From: Bifidobacterium sp. B4142
GTDB taxonomy: Bacteria > Actinomycetota > Actinomycetes > Actinomycetales > Bifidobacteriaceae
Reading direction: 5' to 3'
Length of the DNA: 64,000 nucleotides
Assembly: GCF_026537325.1 (NCBI RefSeq)
Contig: NZ_JAFNMJ010000001.1
Location: 930,001 to 994,000 of the forward strand
Shown: piece after piece, positions 54,077-63,578 of the stretch
Numbering within the stretch: position 1 is the first letter of the stretch
Layout: the number at the start of each line of letters is the position of its first letter
Program-made: the position numbers and the translations under genes
Notes under the pieces: model-generated
Told to the model about the DNA's origin: nothing
The model's database searches: none
What the model saw: only the letters and a program-made list of their open reading frames with translations

Positions 54077-55984
54077 TCAGAACCAGAGCGAGCTGTTCTC
54101 AAAGAACTGAGAGACATCGTCCACATCTTGGATGGATTGGTCGATCTGCTCGGCAGTCCCCTCGGTTCTGGACATGACCAGACCTATGGCCCTGGGCAGG
54201 GCATCCGCTATCTGTCCAGCACGGATCGGCTGCCCCATGCGTCCCGTAACGACTCCCTGGCCTTCCGGTTGGTTATCCTGGGCTACCAGATCCGCAAAGT
54301 CCTGAGGCTTGCGGGGATCGAAGATCAGCGGCTGCTCCCAGCCGGTCTGTCTGCCGCCGCTGGCCAGGGAACCGGCAAGGCCATGCAGGAAGGCCGCCGC
54401 AGCTGTCAGATCCACCATCAGCGTGGCATCATCCTGAATCGGTCCGGCGTTCTGGGCCAGCATGGCCCCTATGGTTCCGGAGAGCACGTCCCCTGAGCCG
54501 GCCGTGGACAGCCAGGCCGGACCGAAACCGGTGGTCATGACCCGAGGGCGGTCGGTGCCGTCCTCGCCGACCACCAGCGTAATGGCCCCCTTGAGCAGAA
54601 TGGTGGCCCCGGTCAGCTGGCAGGCGCGGACAGCCCAGCGCAGGGGTTCGGCCATGACCTGGTCACCATCCACGTTCTCGCCATGCGAGTTGAGCAGGGC
54701 GGCCATCTCGCCGGCGTGCGGGGTCAGTACGGTGCGAGGGCCCAACCGGTCCGGCAGCAGGTCCAGGGCTCCGGCATCGGCCACCACCGGCGGATCGGCT
54801 GCTGCCTCGTCCTCGTCCAGATCTGCGGACTGACGATTGAGTATTTCGGCGATCAGATCCCGCTGCCCGTCCTGGCCTTCAGGCCCTGCGGCCTCCTGGG
54901 CCTGCCGGGTGGGTACGCCCGAGCCCAGCACCCAGGACTCGACCCGTCCACGGCCCAGGACCGTTTCGGGCAGCTCCTGTAGGATCAGGTCACCCACCTG
55001 TTCGGGACCGCAGTATCGGATCATGCCTACGTTGCCGCTGGCCGCTGCCCTGCTGGAGAGCAGCCCCGCTCCATGGTAGAGGGCGGATCCGGTGACCAGG
55101 CCGACCACGCCCCGGCTGTACTTGGTGTCATCGACCCTGGGCGCCCGCAGAAGTCCGGCGCAGTCCTCGGCGTTCATGCAGGAGACGCTGGGGACCAGGG
55201 CCGAGGTGTCGAAGCCGAAGTCCACCAGGACGATTCTGCCGCAGACGTAGGCGGCCGGAGGCAGCATCAGGCAGGGCTTCATGGCCCCCATGGTCACGGT
55301 CACATCAGCCGGGATGTAGGCCCCGGGCAGGGTGCCTTCATCAATGTCCACGCCGGAGGGGGTATCCACGGCCAGCACCAGGGGCCCATCCTGACTGGCG
55401 GGGTCGTGCCAGGCGGGTCTGTCGGGCAGACCGCCATCCATACCGAGGTCTGCGGCCAGAGCGGCGGGAATGCCGCGCAGCGCCCCCTTGAGGCCGATAC
55501 CCGTCATGGCATCAATGATCAGATCCGCCTGCCGGCATAGCTCCAGGGTCTGGTCCAGCTCCTCGGAAGCCTGATCCGGTCCGGCCGGTGCCTCGCAGCC
55601 GGGGATGGCTGCCTGGGGATCCAGGGCCGTAACCACTCCGCCGGCGCGCAGGAGGGCGTCCAACCCGCCCTGATGCAGGCTGCGTCCGGTGGCCACCACG
55701 GTCACGTCGGCCCCGTGCCCGGCCAGATCAGCCGAGGCATAGAGCCCGTCGCCGCCATTGTTACCGGCCCCTGCCAGCAGGACGATCCTGGCTCCTGCCG
55801 GCTCCAGCCCGGCCTGGGTCAGCATGACGTCGGCCACGGAGGCCAGGGATCCGGCGGCGATACGCATCAGGGGCACCCCGTCATCCAAAAACGGCTGCTC
55901 CAGGGATCGGATCATGTCGGCGGAATAGGCACTGGTGGCCAGAGTCCGGCGGGCTTTGCGGCGTTCATCTGGTGACGGCTTCAT
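54077..55984 (-). CDS. nnr: Bifunctional NAD(P)HX epimerase/dehydratase
   Basis: A 635-residue fusion that repairs hydrated NADH and NADPH. The N-terminal YjeF-type epimerase (about 1-270) carries GAGNNGGDG near residue 90. The C-terminal ADP-dependent dehydratase of ribokinase fold carries TPHAGEMAAL and the catalytic GSGDVLSGTIG. A polar linker of about 50 residues rich in Asp, Glu and Gln precedes the kinase core motifs. ATG 55984 follows GAGGGGTG; the ten extra upstream codons lack support. It is divergent from the MgtC-like gene. Confidence 0.92.
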   Translation of the reverse strand: MKPSPDERRKARRTLATSAYSADMIRSLEQPFLDDGVPLMRIAAGSLASVADVMLTQAGLEPAGARIVLLAGAGNNGGDGLYASADLAGHGADVTVVATGRSLHQGGLDALLRAGGVVTALDPQAAIPGCEAPAGPDQASEELDQTLELCRQADLIIDAMTGIGLKGALRGIPAALAADLGMDGGLPDRPAWHDPASQDGPLVLAVDTPSGVDIDEGTLPGAYIPADVTVTMGAMKPCLMLPPAAYVCGRIVLVDFGFDTSALVPSVSCMNAEDCAGLLRAPRVDDTKYSRGVVGLVTGSALYHGAGLLSSRAAASGNVGMIRYCGPEQVGDLILQELPETVLGRGRVESWVLGSGVPTRQAQEAAGPEGQDGQRDLIAEILNRQSADLDEDEAAADPPVVADAGALDLLPDRLGPRTVLTPHAGEMAALLNSHGENVDGDQVMAEPLRWAVRACQLTGATILLKGAITLVVGEDGTDRPRVMTTGFGPAWLSTAGSGDVLSGTIGAMLAQNAGPIQDDATLMVDLTAAAAFLHGLAGSLASGGRQTGWEQPLIFDPRKPQDFADLVAQDNQPEGQGVVTGRMGQPIRAGQIADALPRAIGLVMSRTEGTAEQIDQSIQDVDDVSQFFENSSLWF

Positions 55985-56010
55985 GGCATCACACCCCTCA
56001 TTCAAAAGGT

Positions 56011-56042
56011 CCACGTGCGGCGGCGGCGCGGCCGGCCACGTG
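56011..56042. repeat. Two CCACGTG repeats in the nnr/mgtC divergent region
   Basis: The palindrome CACGTG occurs at 56012-56017 and 56037-56042, each preceded by C, around a GC-rich stretch with CGG repeats. The spacing of 25 bases start to start could place two regulator dimers on nearby faces of the helix. No regulator is assigned. Confidence 0.3.
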
Positions 56043-56121
56043 CTGGCTCCACTCTATCCGATGGCCTTGTCCTGCAAGCGTTATAAGGTCTGCCTATTTA
56101 CCAGGGCAGGAAGGGAAATAC

Positions 56122-56811
56122 ATGCAGGGATTCGCAATGCCGAACCAGGGCCAGATTATGGCGGTAGTCCTGACGGTGGTGCTCTGTGGCCTGATCGGCT
56201 TCGAACGCGAGTTCCTCAAACACGACGCCGGCATCCGCACCCACATTCTGGTGGGGCTGGGCAGCTGCCTGTTCACCATGGTCTCCCTCTACGGCATCCA
56301 GGCCGCTGTGGGCAACTACTCCTGGGACGCCTCGCGAATTGCGGCGAGTGTAGCCTCGGGCATCGGCTTCATCGGCGCCGGAGTCATCTTCTTCAACCAC
56401 GATTCGGTCAAGGGTCTGACCACGGCCAGCGCCATCTGGGTGGCCGCCGCAGTGGGCATGGCCTGCGGGGTCCAGCTCTTCGCCATCGCCATCCTGGCGG
56501 TCATCTTCTACTTTCTGGCTGTCCTGGTCATCGCGCCCATCCTCAAGTGGTTCCTGCGCAACCGTCAGAATACGGTTCTGCGCATCATATATCAGGACGG
56601 CCACGGCTGTCTGCGCGAATCCCTGCTGCTGGCCACCCGCATGGGATTCGAATCCCGGGTGCTGACCATCCATGAGCTGCACCGGGATGCCTGGAAGGGC
56701 GCCGATGTCACCGTCAACCTGCTGGGCAAGGGGGATGTGACTGAGCTGGTCGAATCCATTGGCCAGACTCCAGGGGTCAAGGGCGTGGAGGTCCTGGGGG
56801 AGGACGACTGA
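56122..56811 (+). CDS. MgtC/SapB-family membrane protein
   Basis: A 229-residue protein. The hydrophobic N-terminal domain (about 1-145, four to five helices) has the family motifs GLIGFEREF, AGIRTHILVGLGS and GIGFIGAGVIF. A C-terminal ACT-like cytosolic domain (about 155-229) follows. MgtC proteins modulate F1Fo ATPase and magnesium stress in pathogens; the role in this organism is unknown. ATG 56122 follows AGGAAGGGAA. It is convergent with the ABC-F gene, only 12 bases between stops. Confidence 0.9.
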   Translation: MQGFAMPNQGQIMAVVLTVVLCGLIGFEREFLKHDAGIRTHILVGLGSCLFTMVSLYGIQAAVGNYSWDASRIAASVASGIGFIGAGVIFFNHDSVKGLTTASAIWVAAAVGMACGVQLFAIAILAVIFYFLAVLVIAPILKWFLRNRQNTVLRIIYQDGHGCLRESLLLATRMGFESRVLTIHELHRDAWKGADVTVNLLGKGDVTELVESIGQTPGVKGVEVLGEDD

Positions 56812-56823
56812 CCCCCTTCCGCT

Positions 56824-58425
56824 TTACTCTTCGGCCACCAGATCCAGGTAGTCGTCGCTCCAGAGGTCCTCATCCCCGTCGGGCATGAGCAGTACCCGCT
56901 CAGGGTTGAGCGCCTTGACGGCCCCCTCGTCGTGGGTGACCAGCACGATGGCCCCCTTGTACTTGGCGATGGCCTTGAGTATCTCGTCGCGCGAAGCGGG
57001 GTCCAGGTTGTTGGTGGGCTCGTCCAGCAGCAGGACGTTGGCACGGCTGGTCACCAGGGTAGCCAGGGCCAGGCGGGTCTTCTCACCGCCCGAAAGCACC
57101 TTGGTGGGCTTCATGGCGTCGTCCCCTGAAAAGAGGAAGGTTCCCAGGATGGTCCGCGCCTGGGTGTTGTCCAGGTCCGGGGCCACATGCTGCAGGTTCT
57201 CCAGAACGGTGACATCGTTATCCAGGGTGTCGTGCTCCTGGGCGAAGTAGCCGATCTTGGCCCCATGCCCCAGGGTCACCTTGCCCGTGTCGGGCTGCTC
57301 GATGCCGGCCAGCAGGCGCAGCGTGGTGGTCTTGCCAGCGCCGTTGTACCCCAGGATGACCACCCGGGAGCCCTTGTCGATGGCCAGGTTGATGCCGGCG
57401 AAGACGATGTTGGAGCCGTAGGCCTTGGACAGATCCTCGGCCATGATGGGCGTGCGGCCGCAAGGAGCAGGATCCGGGAAGCGCAGGTCAGCCACCTTCT
57501 CGGCCTTCTCCGCCTCCTGGGTGTCGGCCAGCAGGCGTTGGGCGCGGCGCATCATGTTCTGAGCGGCCACGGCCTTGGTGGCCTTGGCGTGCAGGCGAAT
57601 GCCCTGCCGCATCAGACGGTCGGCCTTCTTCTCGGCCACCTCCCGCTCGCGGCGTCGGCGCTCCTCGTCCACCACCCGCTGGCGCAGGTAGGCCTTCCAT
57701 CCCATGGTGTACATGTCGATGCAGGAACGCTGGGCATCCAGGTGCCAGATGCGGTTGACGGTCTCGTCCAGCAGCTCGGTGGAGTGGGAGATGATCAGGA
57801 AGCCGCCCTCGAACCGGCGCAGGTATCCCTTGAGCCATTCGATGGAGTCGGCATCCAAATGGTTGGTGGGCTCGTCCAAAATCAGGGTGTCAGCGTCGGA
57901 GAAGAGGATTCTGGCCAGCTCGACCCGTCGGCGCTGACCGCCGGAGAGGGTGCCCAGTGCCTGCTGCAGGGTCTCCTGGCTCAGCCCCAGGCTCTCACCC
58001 ATGACGATGGCCTGCGATTGGGCCGCATAGCCCCCGGCATTCTCGAAGTCCTGTTGGGCCTTGTCGTAGCGCTTCATGGCCTTTTCCATGACCTTGGGAT
58101 CGGGACTGGTCATCTCGGTCTCGGCCTTGCGCATCCGCTGGATGATGGATGCGATGTCTCTGGCGCTCATGACCCGGTCCAGGGCGCTCTGCTCGGAGTC
58201 ACCTGCATGGGTGGACTGGGGCAGGTATCCCAGCTGTCCGGTCACCCGCACCTTGCCGGCCGAGGGGAGCATGTCGCCGGTGATGACCCGGGTCAGCGTG
58301 GTCTTGCCTGCGCCGTTGCGGCCCACCAGGCCGATCCGGTCGCCCTTGGTCACGTGGAAGTCGGTGGCTTGCAGCAGTAGTCGGGCACCTATCCGGATCT
58401 CAAGTCCCTGCGCCTCAATAGCCAT
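56824..58425 (-). CDS. ABC-F family ATPase
   Basis: A 533-residue soluble protein with two ABC domains and no membrane part. Walker A motifs are GRNGAGKTT and GYNGAGKTT, signatures LSGGQRRRVELA and LSGGEKTRLALA, and Walker B motifs LILDEPTNHLD and LLLDEPTNNLD. The inter-domain linker (about 235-310) is highly charged, rich in Arg, Glu and Ala, and helical, as expected for ABC-F proteins that enter the ribosomal E site. It could be a translation factor or a ribosome-protection protein; sequence alone does not decide. ATG 58425 follows GGAGG. Confidence 0.92.
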   Translation of the reverse strand: MAIEAQGLEIRIGARLLLQATDFHVTKGDRIGLVGRNGAGKTTLTRVITGDMLPSAGKVRVTGQLGYLPQSTHAGDSEQSALDRVMSARDIASIIQRMRKAETEMTSPDPKVMEKAMKRYDKAQQDFENAGGYAAQSQAIVMGESLGLSQETLQQALGTLSGGQRRRVELARILFSDADTLILDEPTNHLDADSIEWLKGYLRRFEGGFLIISHSTELLDETVNRIWHLDAQRSCIDMYTMGWKAYLRQRVVDEERRRREREVAEKKADRLMRQGIRLHAKATKAVAAQNMMRRAQRLLADTQEAEKAEKVADLRFPDPAPCGRTPIMAEDLSKAYGSNIVFAGINLAIDKGSRVVILGYNGAGKTTTLRLLAGIEQPDTGKVTLGHGAKIGYFAQEHDTLDNDVTVLENLQHVAPDLDNTQARTILGTFLFSGDDAMKPTKVLSGGEKTRLALATLVTSRANVLLLDEPTNNLDPASRDEILKAIAKYKGAIVLVTHDEGAVKALNPERVLLMPDGDEDLWSDDYLDLVAEE

Positions 58426-58491
58426 GCCGCCTCCGACCCCACTTTCCTCATGGATTCAAAACTTGCAAGGAATCATGGTAGCAAGAAGCAA

Positions 58492-58521
58492 GCCCCGCCA
58501 GTGCGTCTCGGCTGACGGGGC
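58492..58521 (-). terminator. Terminator after the TspO-like gene
   Basis: On the minus strand GCCCCGTCAG pairs with CTGGCGGGGC (nine of ten) around a ten-base loop, then TTGCTTCTTG. It lies 21 bases after the stop of the TspO-like gene and ahead of the ABC-F gene. Confidence 0.6.
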
Positions 58522-58542
58522 AATGGATGCATCATGGATGGA

Positions 58543-59706
58543 TCAGCGGCGGACCACCCTGAACTTGTTCCAGGGGAAGTAGACCAGGAAGGCGCCTACG
58601 GCGGTCAGCGCGATGACCAGCACACCCATGGCGGCCGCGAAGGAGAAGATCCTGATGCCGATGCCCAGGCAGGCCCAGATGACCACCAGGCCGAAGACCC
58701 AGTCCTTGCCATGCCTGTTCATCAGATAAGCGACGGCCAGGAGGGCGCCGACCACAATAATGGTGGCGAATCCCTGGACGGCACTGCCGACCTTGTGCCC
58801 GGCGACCACCATGTATCCGGCGTTGACCAGGGTGGCCACGCTCAGCCAGCTGGCGTAGATGGACAGGGGAATCCAGTCCAGGGCCTTGGCTGCGGTGGGG
58901 GTTCCGGCCTTGGTGGCGTCCCTGCGTACCAGGGCGTAGAGCATCCAGGTCAGTACGGTCAGAATCAGGATGATGACCAGGGCCCAGAAGTTGCGTTCCA
59001 TGTGCCACAGGGCCAGCCAGGCGATGTTCAGGCAGCAGGTGGCCACGAAGAGCAGTCCGCTCAGTGTAAAGGGCAGGAAGCCCAGACGTTTGCGGCTGGG
59101 ACCTGCCAGGCAGAAGCGGAAGAGCCAGATGGCCAGGGCGATGTAGATGACCCCCCAGATGGCGAAGACATAGCCGGCGGGCATGATCCACAGATCGACC
59201 TTGCGAGCCAGACCGCCCACGGTCGTGCCATTGAAATGGTAGACCTCCGCATAGCCGTTGAAGCCCACCATGGCCACCCAGGCCACCCACAGCAGGATGT
59301 CCTCGAAGAGCTTCCAGCCGCGTCCCTTGGAGGATTCCTGCTCCTTCTCAGGCTGACCCTGCCTTTTGGTCTGATTTGATTCCTGTGCTGCCTCAGTGCT
59401 GCTGTTATCAGAGTGTTTCTCGCCTCTATTGGCGGTCTCATTGGCGCTGGTTTTTTCAGTCGATGACTTCTTCGACGAGTCACCAGACTGCTTGGCTGCG
59501 GCACTTGAAGACGATGAACCTGAGCTAGACGAATTTGAAGTCGACGCACTAGAAGATGCTGAACTCTCATTCCTCGAACTCCGGGCTGCCGATGACGAGC
59601 CCGAGGTTGATTGGTTGCCCTGCATGGCAGGGGAGGTGCGCTTGGCCCTCTCGACCGGGTCCTCATCGTCGGTCCAGAGTCTGCGCGGATTGTCCTTGTC
59701 AGTCAT
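58543..59706 (-). CDS. TspO/MBR-like membrane protein with long Ser-rich N-terminus
   Basis: A 387-residue protein. Residues 31-113 are a low-complexity stretch dominated by Ser with Ala, Thr, Asn and Lys. Residues about 130-387 hold roughly seven transmembrane helices. The stretch IMPAGYVFAIWGVIYIAL resembles the TspO signature (P-x-G-W-V-F ... W-x-x-LY), so it belongs to the tryptophan-rich sensory protein relatives, but TspO itself has five helices. The Ser-rich part uses more AT-rich codons than neighbouring genes. The ligand and role are unknown. Its ATG lies at 59704-59706. Confidence 0.75.
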   Translation of the reverse strand: MTDKDNPRRLWTDDEDPVERAKRTSPAMQGNQSTSGSSSAARSSRNESSASSSASTSNSSSSGSSSSSAAAKQSGDSSKKSSTEKTSANETANRGEKHSDNSSTEAAQESNQTKRQGQPEKEQESSKGRGWKLFEDILLWVAWVAMVGFNGYAEVYHFNGTTVGGLARKVDLWIMPAGYVFAIWGVIYIALAIWLFRFCLAGPSRKRLGFLPFTLSGLLFVATCCLNIAWLALWHMERNFWALVIILILTVLTWMLYALVRRDATKAGTPTAAKALDWIPLSIYASWLSVATLVNAGYMVVAGHKVGSAVQGFATIIVVGALLAVAYLMNRHGKDWVFGLVVIWACLGIGIRIFSFAAAMGVLVIALTAVGAFLVYFPWNKFRVVRR

Positions 59707-59891
59707 GGCACATGCTTCCTCTCCTTGCCGGTCGCAACCATACTGCCGCCATGGGGATGGCCCCGGGCATGGGCCCGACCGGCCTCTATTCCAACTTTAA
59801 AGCGGCCCGCCTGGCTCAGTGGTATTGACCACCCGGTCTGGGTGACCGCCGGTGCTAGCCTGAAGCCAAATACTGGAGAGGGGAGTGTGAA

Positions 59892-60494
59892 GTGGCCGAA
59901 CCTTTATATCGATGCGACTGGGCTCGGGTGGACGATCCGCTCATGCGCAGCTACCACGACCACGAGTGGGGCCGCCCCCTGCACGGTTCCCAGAGGCTCT
60001 TCGCCATGCTCTCCCTGGAGATATTCCAGTGCGGGCTCAGCTGGCAGCTGGTCCTGCACCGTCGCCAGGCCCTCTTCAAGGATTTCGAGAAGTTCGATAT
60101 CCAAGCGGTCGCTGCTTTCGACGCCGACCGCATAGACCGACTCATGGCCGACCCGGCCATCATCCGCAATAGACGAAAAATCGAAGCCACGGTCGCCAAT
60201 GCCGCCCTGATCGCCCGCCAATTTCCCGGGGAGGCATTCGACCGCTACTGCTGGTCCTTCACCGGCGGGCTGACCATCAACCACGACTACCCGGACGATC
60301 CGTCCATACCGCGCTACGACCACCTGTCGGCCATCGTCTGCAAGGATATGCGCGACCTGGGTCTGCGATTCCTTGGACCGGTGACCGTCCACTCCTTCCT
60401 GCAGGCGGCCGGCATGATCAACGACCACCAGCACGACTGTTTCCTCAACGGCTGCAGCCTCCCGACCCTGGATCCGCCCGCCCCGACCATCTAA
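59892..60494 (+). CDS. tag: DNA-3-methyladenine glycosylase I
   Basis: A 200-residue helix-hairpin-helix-superfamily glycosylase that removes 3-methyladenine from DNA. Family landmarks are the N-terminal RCDWA (zinc Cys), YHDHEWGRPL, the substrate pocket region SLEIFQCGLSW and the C-terminal zinc ligands in HQHDCF. GTG 59892 is preceded by GAGAGGGGAG. It is upstream of uvrA on the same strand but separated by an independent LexA-controlled promoter. Confidence 0.94.
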   Translation: MAEPLYRCDWARVDDPLMRSYHDHEWGRPLHGSQRLFAMLSLEIFQCGLSWQLVLHRRQALFKDFEKFDIQAVAAFDADRIDRLMADPAIIRNRRKIEATVANAALIARQFPGEAFDRYCWSFTGGLTINHDYPDDPSIPRYDHLSAIVCKDMRDLGLRFLGPVTVHSFLQAAGMINDHQHDCFLNGCSLPTLDPPAPTI

Positions 60495-60501
60495 GCCATC
60501 A

Positions 60502-60517
60502 TCGAACACCTGTTCGA
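60502..60517. promoter_or_regulatory. LexA (SOS) box upstream of uvrA
   Basis: TCGAACACCTGTTCGA has perfect 7-base arms (TCGAACA/TGTTCGA) around CC and matches the Gram-positive/actinobacterial LexA consensus CGAAC-N4-GTTCG. It overlaps the putative uvrA -35. Confidence 0.85.
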
Positions 60518-60541
60518 ATTATTCGGCCCCGGCGATAGTAT
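60513..60541 (+). promoter_or_regulatory. uvrA promoter
   Basis: TTCGAA (60513-60518), 17 bases, TAGTAT (60536-60541). The -35 lies within the LexA box, so bound LexA would block RNA polymerase. The start would be near 60548, downstream of an in-frame ATG at 60540, which argues against that ATG as the uvrA start. Confidence 0.55.
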
Positions 60542-60599
60542 GGTCAGGCTTTGGCCTCAGCCTTGGCCATGGGTCTTCAGGGAAGCGGATGGGAAGCAC

Positions 60600-63578
60600 G
60601 TGAAGCAGCAGAACAAGCCTAAGTCGACAGTGGACGCGGCCATCGAAAACCCGCGCATGATCGAATCCAAGGGGTCCCTGGTGGCGGACCTGTCCATGGT
60701 GCCCAACGACCGCAAGATCGTCATCCAGGGCGCCCGGGCCCACAACCTCAAGAATGTCAACCTGTCCATACCCCGCAACCGGATGGTGGTCTTCACCGGC
60801 CTGTCAGGCTCCGGCAAGTCCTCCCTGGCCTTCGACACCCTCTTCGCCGAGGGTCAGCGCCGCTACGTGGAGTCCCTCTCCGCCTATGCCCGCCAGTTCC
60901 TGGGCCAGATGGACAAGCCCGACGTGGACTTCATCGAGGGCCTGAGCCCGGCCGTCTCCATCGACCAGAAGACCACCAACCGCAACCCCCGGTCCACCGT
61001 GGGCACCATCACCGAGGTCTACGACTACCTGCGCCTGCTCTTCGCCAGGACCGGCATTCCCCACTGCCCGGTCTGCGGGGCCGAGGTGCGCGCCCAGTCG
61101 CCGCAGCAGATTGTCGACACCCTCATGTCCAGGCCGGAGGGGACCCGCTTCCAGCTGCTGGCCCCCATCGTCAAGGGCCGCAAGGGCGAGTTCGTGGAGA
61201 CCCTGGAGCTCCTGCGCTCCGACGGCTACTCCCGGGCCATCATCGACGGGGACATGCACCAGCTGTCCGACTCCATCAAGCTGACCAAGCAGAAGAAGCA
61301 CACCATCGAGGTGGTGGTGGACCGGCTGGTCATCCGCGAGGGCATGCGCCAGCGGCTGACCGACTCCGTGGAGACCGCCCTGCGCTTGGCCAAGGGCACC
61401 GTGGTGGCCGACTTCGTGGATCTGGATGCCAAGGACCCCGAGCGTCGCCAGCCCTTCTCCGAGAAGCGGTCCTGCCCCAACGGCCACGAGCTGGAGCTGG
61501 ACGAGATCGAACCCAGGACCTTCTCCTTCAACGCCCCCTACGGAGCCTGCCCAGCCTGCACCGGTCTGGGATTCAACCTGGAGATCGACCCCGAGCTGGT
61601 GGTGCCCGACCCGGAGAAGAGCCTCAAGGACGGGGCCGTGGAGCCCTGGAGCGGCACCAAGAGCCAGCAGCGCTTCTATGGCCACCTGCTGGACGGTTTG
61701 GCCAAGGAGATGGGCTTCTCCACCTCGACCCCCTGGAAGGATCTGCCCGAGGAGGTCCGTCACGCCGTCATGTACGGGCACGACTTCAAGGTGGACGTCT
61801 CCTACCGGAACCGCTGGGGCCGCCTGCGCGAGTACACCACCGGGTTCGAGGGCGTGGTCCGCACCCTGATGCGTCGCCACGACGAGACCGACTCGCAGCC
61901 CATGAAGCAGTACTACGAGTCCTACATGCGCGAGGTGCCCTGCCAGGTCTGCCAGGGCAAGCGCCTGAAGCCAGAAGTCCTGGCCGTTACTGTTGACGGC
62001 CTGTCCATCGCCCAGGTCTGCGACATGGCCGTGTCCGCCAGCCTGAAGTGGATTGAGGGCCTGCATATGGAGGGCGCCCAGGCCAAGATCGCCGGGGAGG
62101 TCCTCAAGGAGATTCGTGCCCGTCTGCGCTTCCTCAACGACGTGGGCCTGAACTATCTGACCCTTTCCAGGGCTGCAGCCACCCTCTCCGGCGGCGAGGC
62201 CCAGCGCATTCGTCTGGCCACTCAGATTGGCTCCGGCTTGGTGGGCGTCATGTATGTGCTGGACGAGCCCTCCATCGGCCTGCACCAGCGGGACAACGAC
62301 CGGCTGATCAAGACCCTGCAGCGGCTGCGCGACCTGGGCAACACCCTGATTGTGGTCGAACACGACGAGGACACCATCCGCCAGGCAGACTGGCTGGTCG
62401 ACATCGGCCCGGGGGCCGGCGAGCATGGCGGGGAGGTCATCTTCTCTGGGCGTTCGCAGGACCTGGTCAAGGCCTCCCGCTCCATCACCGCCGACTACCT
62501 CGCCGGACGCCGGTCCATCGAGGTGCCTAAACGCCGCCGCAAGACCAACAGGACCCGCCAACTGACCGTGGTGGGGGCACGCGAGAACAACCTGAAGAAC
62601 CTCAAGGTCTCCTTCCCGCTGGGGGTCATGACCCTGGTCACCGGCGTCTCCGGCTCCGGCAAGTCCACCCTGGTCAACTCCATCCTCTATCCGGTGCTGG
62701 CCGACCAGCTCAACAACGCCCGCATCGTGCCCGGCAAGCACACCAGGGTGGAGGGCGTGGACCAGGTGCGCAAGGTCATCCACGTGGATCAGAACCCCAT
62801 CGGCCGCACCCCGCGCTCCAACCCGGCCACCTACACCGGCGTCTGGGACAAGATCCGCCAGCTTTTCGCCAAGACCCCCGAGGCCCAGGTGCGCGGCTAC
62901 GGGCCAGGCCGATTCTCCTTCAACGTCAAGGGCGGCCGCTGTGAGACCTGCCACGGTGACGGAACCATCAAGATCGAGATGAACTTCCTGCCCGACGTCT
63001 ACGTCCAGTGCGAGACCTGCCACGGCAAGCGCTACAACAGGGAGACCCTTGAGGTCACCTATAATGGCAAGACCGTCTCGGATGTGCTGGACATGCCCAT
63101 CGAGGAGGCCGCCCACTTCTTCAAGGCCTATCCCTCCATCGCCCGCTACCTGGACACCCTGGTAGACGTGGGCCTGGGCTACATCCGCCTGGGCCAGCCG
63201 GCTCCCACCCTGTCCGGAGGCGAGTCCCAGAGAGTCAAGCTGGCCACCGAGCTGCAGCGGCGCTCCGACGGCAAGACCGTCTACATCCTGGACGAGCCCA
63301 CCACGGGCCTGCACTTCGAGGATGTCCGCAAGCTGCTCAAGGTCCTGCACGGCCTGGTCGACAAGGGCAACACGGTCATCGTCATCGAACACAACCTGGA
63401 TGTGATCAAGACCGCCGACTGGATCATCGACCTGGGACCCGAGGGCGGCGACGGCGGTGGCACCGTGGTGGCCCAGGGCACCCCTGAGCAGGTGGCCGCC
63501 AATCCGAACAGCTGGACCGGCAAGTACTTGAAGCCCATGCTGGATCCCGCCAAGGTAGCCAAGGCCACCCGATCATGA
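60600..63578 (+). CDS. uvrA: Excinuclease ABC subunit A
   Basis: A 992-residue damage-recognition ATPase of nucleotide excision repair. Two ABC modules carry Walker [11 protein letters not shown] and [10 protein letters not shown], signatures [12 protein letters not shown] and [12 protein letters not shown], and inserted zinc fingers (HCPVCGAEV ... [16 protein letters not shown] ... CETCHGKR). GTG 60600 is taken as start, with GGGAAG upstream. It gives about 45 residues ahead of [13 protein letters not shown], longer than in E. coli, and starts further downstream are possible. Expression should be DNA-damage inducible through the LexA box. uvrC follows with an ATGA overlap. Confidence 0.96.
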   Translation: MKQQNKPKSTVDAAIENPRMIESKGSLVADLSMVPNDRKIVIQGARAHNLKNVNLSIPRNRMVVFTGLSGSGKSSLAFDTLFAEGQRRYVESLSAYARQFLGQMDKPDVDFIEGLSPAVSIDQKTTNRNPRSTVGTITEVYDYLRLLFARTGIPHCPVCGAEVRAQSPQQIVDTLMSRPEGTRFQLLAPIVKGRKGEFVETLELLRSDGYSRAIIDGDMHQLSDSIKLTKQKKHTIEVVVDRLVIREGMRQRLTDSVETALRLAKGTVVADFVDLDAKDPERRQPFSEKRSCPNGHELELDEIEPRTFSFNAPYGACPACTGLGFNLEIDPELVVPDPEKSLKDGAVEPWSGTKSQQRFYGHLLDGLAKEMGFSTSTPWKDLPEEVRHAVMYGHDFKVDVSYRNRWGRLREYTTGFEGVVRTLMRRHDETDSQPMKQYYESYMREVPCQVCQGKRLKPEVLAVTVDGLSIAQVCDMAVSASLKWIEGLHMEGAQAKIAGEVLKEIRARLRFLNDVGLNYLTLSRAAATLSGGEAQRIRLATQIGSGLVGVMYVLDEPSIGLHQRDNDRLIKTLQRLRDLGNTLIVVEHDEDTIRQADWLVDIGPGAGEHGGEVIFSGRSQDLVKASRSITADYLAGRRSIEVPKRRRKTNRTRQLTVVGARENNLKNLKVSFPLGVMTLVTGVSGSGKSTLVNSILYPVLADQLNNARIVPGKHTRVEGVDQVRKVIHVDQNPIGRTPRSNPATYTGVWDKIRQLFAKTPEAQVRGYGPGRFSFNVKGGRCETCHGDGTIKIEMNFLPDVYVQCETCHGKRYNRETLEVTYNGKTVSDVLDMPIEEAAHFFKAYPSIARYLDTLVDVGLGYIRLGQPAPTLSGGESQRVKLATELQRRSDGKTVYILDEPTTGLHFEDVRKLLKVLHGLVDKGNTVIVIEHNLDVIKTADWIIDLGPEGGDGGGTVVAQGTPEQVAANPNSWTGKYLKPMLDPAKVAKATRS

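Noticed and set aside
59810-59840. tRNA-like A-box (TGGCTCAGTGGT) downstream of the TspO-like gene start
   Set aside because: The D-arm-like piece has no matching acceptor, anticodon or T-arm around it; it is a chance or very decayed match.
60540-60599. ATG 60540 as the uvrA start
   Set aside because: It lies within the probable -10 element, and the first 20 residues would be unlike UvrA.
60804-63392. Long antisense open frame opposite uvrA (862 codons)
   Set aside because: It is a mirror of high-GC codon bias in uvrA; the translated product is low-complexity Gly/Val/His/Gln with no family features.
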